The notes under the pieces: generated by a model | Databases searched by the model: none | What the model was told of the DNA's origin: nothing | What the model saw: the letters and a program-made list of their open reading frames with translations, nothing else | Translations under genes and position numbers: made by a program | NCBI GenBank assembly: GCA_012522285.1 | Contig: JAAYKS010000079.1 | Coordinates: 1 to 19,262, forward strand | Length of the DNA stretch: 19,262 nt | Origin: Clostridiaceae bacterium | GTDB lineage: Bacteria; Bacillota; Clostridia; Saccharofermentanales; UBA5734 | Direction: 5' to 3' | In this document: positions 14,850 to 19,262 of the stretch, in pieces | Layout of the letters: every line of letters starts with the position of its first letter | How positions within the stretch are numbered: position 1 is the first letter of the stretch

Positions 14850-15632
14850 ATGCTCTACGACGAGATCGTCCCCGATCTGAGGTATTTCGTCTGCAGACAC
14901 TGTGCGCCGGGCTGGAATATGCCCGCCTCGACCATCGGGTTCATCGACTTGACCTATGTGTTCCGCGGCCACGGCACCTATACGGTCAACGGGGTGCAGT
15001 ACCCCTGCGGGCCGGGGGATCTGGTATGCATCCCCCATGGAGGCACGCGGCAGGGCAAAATCAAATTGGAGGAACCCATGTCGCTGTATGCCTCCAATCT
15101 CTTGCTTTTCGACCTCAGCGGACGTGACATCCAGCTCCCCTTCCCGCCCCACTCCCACATCGGCCTCCGGGAGGATCTGCTCGCGCTCTACCATGAACTC
15201 AACACGGCCTGGGTCCGCAAACGGCCGGGATACCGGATTCTCGTCCGCTCCCTCCTGTTGAGGATCCTCCATCTGTATCTTTCGGTGTTCTTCTTTCACG
15301 ACGATGCGTTGGATCTGGATCTGCACGTGAAAAAGGCGATGCGGCTGATCTATGAAAACTTTGACGGAGACATTGAAGTGGTGGATCTCGCGCGCCAGAT
15401 CGGCCTCAATCCCTCCTACTTCGGCACCCTGTTTCACCAGGTGACCGGCCACACGGTCAAGGACTATCTCAACCGGATTCGCACCGACCACGCCGAAAAT
15501 CTGCTCGCCAGCGGAGAATTTTCGGTCAAAGAGGTCGCAAACCGATGCGGGTTCGAAGACCATTTCTATTTCAGTAAAGTGTTCAAGCGATACAAGGGCA
15601 TTCCCCCCTCCCAGGTTTCCTCGCTGTTGTGA
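14850..15632 (+). CDS. AraC family transcriptional regulator
   Basis: A 260-residue regulator with an N-terminal cupin-type sensor (FRGHGTYTVNGVQYPCGPGDLVCIPHG, about 35-65), a helical linker, and a C-terminal pair of helix-turn-helix motifs (about 175-258): VVDLARQIGLNPSYFGTLF and VKEVANRCGFEDHFYFSKVF. The last one matches the AraC signature closely. Members with a cupin domain usually sense a sugar. It is divergent from the solute-binding protein gene and is the likely regulator of it. The ATG follows AGGAGG by 6 nt. The candidate promoter of the next gene overlaps its stop codon. Confidence 0.93.
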   Translation: MLYDEIVPDLRYFVCRHCAPGWNMPASTIGFIDLTYVFRGHGTYTVNGVQYPCGPGDLVCIPHGGTRQGKIKLEEPMSLYASNLLLFDLSGRDIQLPFPPHSHIGLREDLLALYHELNTAWVRKRPGYRILVRSLLLRILHLYLSVFFFHDDALDLDLHVKKAMRLIYENFDGDIEVVDLARQIGLNPSYFGTLFHQVTGHTVKDYLNRIRTDHAENLLASGEFSVKEVANRCGFEDHFYFSKVFKRYKGIPPSQVSSLL

Positions 15633-15656
15633 TCCATGATGGCTGTCGGCTATGAT
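15627..15656 (+). promoter_or_regulatory. Possible promoter of the methyltransferase-adenosyltransferase pair
   Basis: TTGTGA (15627-15632) and TATGAT (15651-15656) are 18 nt apart and lie 38 nt upstream of the methyltransferase start. The -35 box overlaps the last codons of the AraC gene. The methyltransferase could also be read from the AraC transcript, as no terminator separates them. Confidence 0.45.
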
Positions 15657-15693
15657 ACTAGTGCGTTGGCCGTTGCCGTCGCGAGGAGGCTCC

Positions 15694-16350
15694 ATGGACG
15701 ATTCTTACCGGTATTACGAGACCGATGGCGACCGCTTCGTGCGTGAGACGCGTGACGTCGATCTGTCCGGTGTGTACGACCCTTTTGTGAAAAGGCTTCC
15801 CCCAGGCGCACTGGTGCTGGACGCAGGGTGCGGCGCAGGGCGGGATACCGTCGCGTTTGTCCGCATGGGATACCGGGTGGCCGCGTTCGACGCGTCGGCC
15901 GCCATGGTCGCTGCCACAGAGGAAACACTGACCGCGCTGGTCCCAGTCCAACGCGCACAAGCGCATGTTCTCCTCTCCCGGTTCGAGGACTTCGTCCCCA
16001 CAGGCACTTTCCCGGACGGAGTCGGGCTGGATCCCGGCACGCGCTTCGATGGCATCTGGGCGTGTGCCTCCCTGCTGCATGTGCGTCGATCGGAGCTGTC
16101 TGGCGTCATGCGGCGCTTCGCGGACCTGTTGGTGCCCGGTGGGGTGTTCTATACGTCATTCAAGTACGGTGACGAAGAAATCCTCCGGAACAACCGATAC
16201 TTCAACGGCTACGACGAGCCCGCTTTCGCACGGTTGCTGGCCGATCTGCCCGGGTTGCACCTCGTACACCAGGCGATCACACGAGATGTTCGACCGGGAC
16301 GGGAAAATGAGCGCTGGCTCAACAATTATCTGGTCAAGGAGTCGATATGA
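15694..16350 (+). CDS. SAM-dependent methyltransferase (class I)
   Basis: A 218-residue Rossmann-fold methyltransferase. Motif I is VLDAGCGAGRDT (41-52), the acidic end of strand 2 is in VAAFDASAAMVAAT, and motif IV/post-motif regions are FDGIWACASLLHV and LLVPGGVFYTSFKYG. The acceptor cannot be named; small proteins of this kind in Bacillota are mostly annotated as generic class I methyltransferases. The ATG at 15694 is preceded by AGGAGG with a 4-nt gap, and the frame upstream of it has no better start. Its stop overlaps the start of the corrinoid adenosyltransferase gene as ATGA, so both are made together. Confidence 0.88.
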   Translation: MDDSYRYYETDGDRFVRETRDVDLSGVYDPFVKRLPPGALVLDAGCGAGRDTVAFVRMGYRVAAFDASAAMVAATEETLTALVPVQRAQAHVLLSRFEDFVPTGTFPDGVGLDPGTRFDGIWACASLLHVRRSELSGVMRRFADLLVPGGVFYTSFKYGDEEILRNNRYFNGYDEPAFARLLADLPGLHLVHQAITRDVRPGRENERWLNNYLVKESI

Positions 16351-16832
16351 TTCATCTGTTATTTGGGTATGGTCGCGGCAAAACCAGCTCAGCCTTCGGT
16401 CTGGCGCTCCGCATGGCGGGGCACGGAAAGCGGGTTCTGGTGGTGCAGTTTATCAAAGACGGAACCTCCGGCGAGGTCGCGGCGATCCGGCGACAGCCCG
16501 GTGTGGATGTGCTCCACCCCGAACCCTATCTCGATCTGGAGGCCAACCGGACACTCTGGCAGGAGGTTGCTTCCCGCCTCCGGGACCCGGATGGATATGC
16601 GATGATCGTGCTGGACGAGGTGCTGGACGCCATGACGGGCGGGGCAATGACCGCGGACGAACTGGCGAAAGCCGTCCGGGCGTTTGCCTCTACCGGTGCG
16701 GAACTGGTGCTCACCGGACATGAGGATCCGCCGCTTGAGCTCGCGGATCTGGCAGACTACATCACCCGTTTCGAGCCGGTTCGACACCCATATGACCGGG
16801 GAATTGTCGCACGGGAAGGTGTGGAGTACTAG
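16347..16832 (+). CDS. cobO: ATP:corrinoid adenosyltransferase, CobA/CobO/BtuR family
   Basis: Transfers the adenosyl group of ATP to cob(I)alamin or its precursor to make coenzyme B12. The 161-residue protein starts with a P-loop GYGRGKTSS (7-15), in which Lys12-Thr13 bind ATP, continues with VLVVQFIKDG, and has a Walker B type VLDEV (88-92). The ending ELVLTGHEDPPLELADLADYITRF parallels the TGR...LADLVTE stretch of the family. It is slightly shorter than the usual 170-200 residues because the N-terminal helix is absent. No other cobalamin gene and no B12 riboswitch is in the window, so it may serve salvage. Translation is coupled to the methyltransferase. Confidence 0.9.
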   Translation: MIHLLFGYGRGKTSSAFGLALRMAGHGKRVLVVQFIKDGTSGEVAAIRRQPGVDVLHPEPYLDLEANRTLWQEVASRLRDPDGYAMIVLDEVLDAMTGGAMTADELAKAVRAFASTGAELVLTGHEDPPLELADLADYITRFEPVRHPYDRGIVAREGVEY

Positions 16833-16902
16833 CAAAACCCGGCCGGGAGAGGCGAGGCACGCAGCGTCAGCCCTCCGGGTATCAATCCTCTGTAATGTCC
16901 AT

Positions 16903-17151
16903 TTAGAACACTTCGAAGGGCGTCGGACTGTCGTAGTCGTACAGGCTTGTACAGTCTGTTTTGTCGTGCGCGTCGAGTGTCTCGACGGCCACGTGGTACA
17001 GGTGATCCCCAGTGATCTCATACTGACCACCGAGCGGAAGAATGCTGAAGTCCCATCCCTCTACGAGGGAGGTGTGAACACATCGATCCAGACCGTAGTG
17101 ATGGTGAGAACATGGATGACCGGACCGTCTCCGTGGAGAAAGTGCTTGCAT
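16903..17151 (-). CDS. Possible small hypothetical protein or gene remnant
   Basis: An 82-residue frame in the otherwise gene-free 428 bp between the adenosyltransferase and the DUF6323 gene. The last 50 residues, from VEGWDFSILPLGGQYEITGDHLYHVAVE to the end, look like real protein: third codon positions are mostly G or C, as in neighbouring genes, and the composition is balanced. The first 20 residues are less convincing. The ATG lacks a ribosome site. A near-consensus promoter (17241-17213) points into it. I do not recognise a family. It could be a small protein, the tail of a decayed gene, or a transcript that is not translated. Confidence 0.35.
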   Translation of the reverse strand: MQALSPRRRSGHPCSHHHYGLDRCVHTSLVEGWDFSILPLGGQYEITGDHLYHVAVETLDAHDKTDCTSLYDYDSPTPFEVF

Positions 17152-17190
17152 GTAAACGCCACAGGATGTATGATATATTTATATGAGACA

Positions 17191-17220
17191 TTGTTTGTTG
17201 ATTATCTCTTGTAATATAAC
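17191..17220 (+). promoter_or_regulatory. Possible promoter of the DUF6323-DUF6179 operon
   Basis: TTGTTT (17191-17196) and TATAAC (17215-17220) are 18 nt apart, with the start codon at 17261. The surrounding 17170-17230 is markedly AT-rich against the GC-rich background. It overlaps a stronger promoter on the other strand. Confidence 0.4.
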
Positions 17221-17241
17221 ATATTTCGACGGTTTTGTCAA
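17213..17241 (-). promoter_or_regulatory. Near-consensus vegetative promoter on the minus strand
   Basis: On the minus strand a perfect -35 TTGACA (17241-17236) is followed after exactly 17 nt by TATATT (17218-17213). This is the best-matching promoter in the window. Transcription would start near 17206 and read into the small reading frame at 17151-16903. Confidence 0.6.
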
Positions 17242-17260
17242 GTACTCGGAAGGAGCCTAG

Positions 17261-17764
17261 ATGACACTATCCCGATTTCTTCCCATAACCGGCTCCGGTC
17301 TCACCGCTCTATCGAGTCGATTCGACGCGGACGCAGACATCCGTACCGCATTCCTTGAACTCGCGGAGCAGGGATTCCCGATTGCTCCTGCGGATGCCGC
17401 AAGGATCATCGATGGTGCCATCCATATTCTCGCGCGGCTCGGACGGGTGGAATTCGGCTCATGGGTACTGTGCGAAGTCCTCCGCCGATGCGGCCGATCC
17501 GCACACGTGCAGCCCGATTCCCTGATGGATACCGCGGAGGCGTTGTACGAGGTTTTCCACGAAACCAAAAGCCAAACGAACGACCTGGTTTCGGATGATG
17601 AGCTACTGGATGCCGTTTTCATGCTTTTCGAGCGGTACAGCGGATCGATTGAATTGGTAGTCGGCAAGGGCGTTGAACAGATGGTCGAAAATCACCGTCG
17701 GGGCGTGCCGCTGGCCGTCCTGGGACCCGGAACACCGGACAGGCCGGAGGAGGGTGCATGGTAA
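17261..17764 (+). CDS. DUF6323 family protein, unknown function
   Basis: A 167-residue protein matching, from memory, the DUF6323 family of Clostridia. Family-like stretches are GFPIAPADAARIIDGA (about 38-53), LGRVEFGSWVLCEVL (about 60-74) and SDDELLDAVFMLFERYSGSIELV (about 111-133). It seems all alpha-helical and soluble, with no signal peptide, membrane segment or recognisable catalytic motif. The ATG follows AAGGAG by 5 nt. Its end overlaps the next gene by 7 nt, which fits a conserved pairing with DUF6179. The function is not known to me, and the family name should be confirmed by a profile search. Confidence 0.8.
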   Translation: MTLSRFLPITGSGLTALSSRFDADADIRTAFLELAEQGFPIAPADAARIIDGAIHILARLGRVEFGSWVLCEVLRRCGRSAHVQPDSLMDTAEALYEVFHETKSQTNDLVSDDELLDAVFMLFERYSGSIELVVGKGVEQMVENHRRGVPLAVLGPGTPDRPEEGAW

Positions 17765-19113
17765 GCGATCTTCAGGCTATGTGCCGGGAGGACCCTCCAA
17801 ACACGGCGAGGAGTCTTTTGGAGGTAGAAGCGGCTGATCTACTGGCGGAGCTGGTTTCACACGCCACAGGAGGAGCAGGGCGTTCTCTCCGCTACGAGTC
17901 GGCAATGGAGCTGGTACGGTCGATTCGATTCTGCTTGGATGCGTATTTCGAATACGCTGGCATTGCGGACGAAGCGGACAAGGATGCATGGATCCGTACC
18001 CGCGGACTACGGAAGACCCACGCGCTAGGAAGCCGCATTCTCCGGCGCAGGACAGCGGCTGCGCGGCGCGCGTATGCCGCATTGGACTCTGGCCGGCTTC
18101 GCGTCCCTCTCTCCGCATATCAGGAAACTGTCGGCGTCGAGCTACGTGCGTTTTTTGACCGGTACGACATCGAACTGGCGGCGCACGACATTCCGTGTTC
18201 AATCGACTACCCGCTGGCGCTGGAAGACGCGCGCGGGGTAGGGATCCGGTATGTGGAGTCTTGGATCGAAGCATTGCGGCTGGAAACGGACTTTTGCCGA
18301 CGATTCGGAGAACCAGTGCTTTCGGATTATCTCTTCCGGTTCGACGCCCGTTTCGGACTGGATGTCGGGAACGCACCGTTCAACCTTTTCTCTGCGGTGT
18401 TCGACCAGGCCGCAACCATCTGGCTGTGCGGCTGGGATCCCCTACCGCTCGTATTGCCGCGTGAAGCGGCACTCATCGGCTGCAGAAGCCTTGCCGCGGA
18501 AATAGGAGGAGCGGCGGATACCGCGTCAAGATATGCAGAATCGGCTGTTACGGGATTGTCCGGGCTTTTGGAAATTGCGGATGTGGACCTGCTCAACTAC
18601 CTGTTACGCTACGCGCGCACTTACACTGTGCGCCTCGCCGCAGCGCTGACCGGCGGCACGTTGGAGCACATTGCCGTCGTCGATCGGACGGAAAGCGTTC
18701 CACCGATCCTGGCGCACCTGTCGGACGCGGACAGTCTGGACTTGCCCGACTATCTGTGCCTGTTGGAGGATCTGCAAACAGCATCATCAGAAGGGGTCCA
18801 GGCTGCATTAATCCTGGAACGCGTTCATTCTGCTCGTGATCTGGCGGATCTGCTGGAGGCAGATGTGCTGAGCCGGGCCGCTCTGGATCACTTGTTCTCG
18901 CGGTTCGGGGATGAGGAAATGGCCGTAGCCGGCTGTACGTTCCTCCACCGCGCAGGTATTCCACAGCACTTTATTCAGGACGGGGATCTCGGACCGCTTA
19001 CGGAGGAGGCGAGCGAAGAGTGGCACTTCGCATGGCTGCACGCATTGGCTGCACGGGACTCCGGACAACAGGCCAAGCTGCTGCGGCTGGCGCATGCCAT
19101 GCGCTCCGACTGA
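17758..19113 (+). CDS. DUF6179 family protein, unknown function
   Basis: A 451-residue protein that I recognise as DUF6179-like. The key stretch is FFDRYDIELAAHDIPCSIDYPLA (about 132-154), followed by IRYVESWIEALRLETDFCRRF, where the family has a conserved YD-x-E-x-x-AH-x-I and IDY pattern. The protein is rich in helices, with no signal peptide or membrane segment. The conserved acidic and histidine residues could form an active or binding site, but that is a guess. The ATG at 17758 is preceded by AGGAGG with a 4-nt gap and lies inside the last codons of the DUF6323 gene. The C-terminal 130 residues are weakly characterised. The convergent isomerase-like gene ends 29 nt downstream. Confidence 0.8.
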   Translation: MVSDLQAMCREDPPNTARSLLEVEAADLLAELVSHATGGAGRSLRYESAMELVRSIRFCLDAYFEYAGIADEADKDAWIRTRGLRKTHALGSRILRRRTAAARRAYAALDSGRLRVPLSAYQETVGVELRAFFDRYDIELAAHDIPCSIDYPLALEDARGVGIRYVESWIEALRLETDFCRRFGEPVLSDYLFRFDARFGLDVGNAPFNLFSAVFDQAATIWLCGWDPLPLVLPREAALIGCRSLAAEIGGAADTASRYAESAVTGLSGLLEIADVDLLNYLLRYARTYTVRLAAALTGGTLEHIAVVDRTESVPPILAHLSDADSLDLPDYLCLLEDLQTASSEGVQAALILERVHSARDLADLLEADVLSRAALDHLFSRFGDEEMAVAGCTFLHRAGIPQHFIQDGDLGPLTEEASEEWHFAWLHALAARDSGQQAKLLRLAHAMRSD

Positions 19114-19142
19114 CCTCTGGCCCTCGATGCCCCGACCGCGCC

Positions 19143-19262
19143 TCACCCCGGCCAGACCGAATCCATCGCGGCTTTGACGCGGGCCGCGGCCTGTTCAAAC
19201 GGCAGATCCCCCAGGGACGGAGTGAACGGCTCCGGCTGCACAGGACCGTCGTAACCCAAGCG
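19143..19262 (-). CDS. Sugar phosphate isomerase/epimerase-like protein (C-terminal 39 residues only)
   Basis: The window ends inside this gene, and only the last 39 codons and the stop (TGA at 19145-19143) are seen. The residues LGYDGPVQPEPFTPSLGDLPFEQAA match the end of xylose-isomerase-like TIM-barrel proteins, in which a Gly-Tyr-x-Gly strand is followed by a glutamate (here GYDGPVQPEPF) that commonly binds metal. The final helix AARVKAAMDSVWPG is also usual. The substrate cannot be told. It converges on the DUF6179 gene with 29 nt between stops and no visible terminator. Confidence 0.7.
   Translation of the reverse strand, partial: RLGYDGPVQPEPFTPSLGDLPFEQAAARVKAAMDSVWPG

Noticed and set aside
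15633..15693. A cobalamin riboswitch ahead of the adenosyltransferase operon
   Set aside because: The gap is only about 60 nt, far shorter than a B12 riboswitch, and no B12-box-like sequence is seen.
16840..16851. CCCGGCCGGG palindrome after the adenosyltransferase as a terminator
   Set aside because: It has no loop to form a stable hairpin and no T run follows; chance is likely at this GC content.

Overview
The window looks like chromosomal DNA from a GC-rich member of the Bacillota, most likely class Clostridia. AGGAGG-type ribosome binding sites precede most starts, GTG and TTG starts occur, and several families are typical of that group: the DUF6323/DUF6179 pair, a lipoprotein solute-binding protein of the large LplA-like kind, and a GltS-family transporter. 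No tRNA, rRNA, transposase, integrase, phage gene or CRISPR array is visible. The taxonomic call is an inference.

Region by region. 1-1689 (minus): a tautomerase-like protein, an AadA-like nucleotidyltransferase and the start of an Ohr peroxidase cut by the window edge. 1837-2301 (plus): a small lipoprotein. 2474-5229 (plus): a two-gene unit of a PlsC-type acyltransferase with added C-terminal domains and a GltS-like membrane transporter. 5300-7203 (minus): a family 4 glycosidase followed by a VOC protein. 7410-8786 (plus): an FAD-dependent oxidoreductase divergent from the glycosidase. 8771-12432 (minus): catalase, pirin and an M20 amidohydrolase, the last two translationally coupled. 12800-14593 (minus): a solute-binding lipoprotein, with an AraC regulator divergent from it (14850-15632). 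15694-16832 (plus): a SAM methyltransferase overlapping a corrinoid adenosyltransferase. 17261-19113 (plus): the DUF6323/DUF6179 pair. 19143-19262 (minus): the 3' end of a sugar phosphate isomerase/epimerase-like gene.

Themes are peroxide defence (Ohr, catalase, perhaps pirin) and carbohydrate uptake and breakdown (solute-binding protein with AraC regulator, NAD-dependent glycosidase, FAD oxidoreductase, isomerase-like protein). No transport permease for the binding protein lies in the window.

The most notable points are: a catalase whose catalytic asparagine position reads tyrosine; a 26-bp tandem repeat built from the last codons of the solute-binding protein gene, which places copies of its stop codon in all three frames; an acyltransferase fused to a zinc ribbon and a GRAM/PH-like domain with an altered motif III; and the DUF6323/DUF6179 operon of unknown function, whose upstream region carries a near-consensus promoter pointing the other way, toward a small unexplained reading frame.
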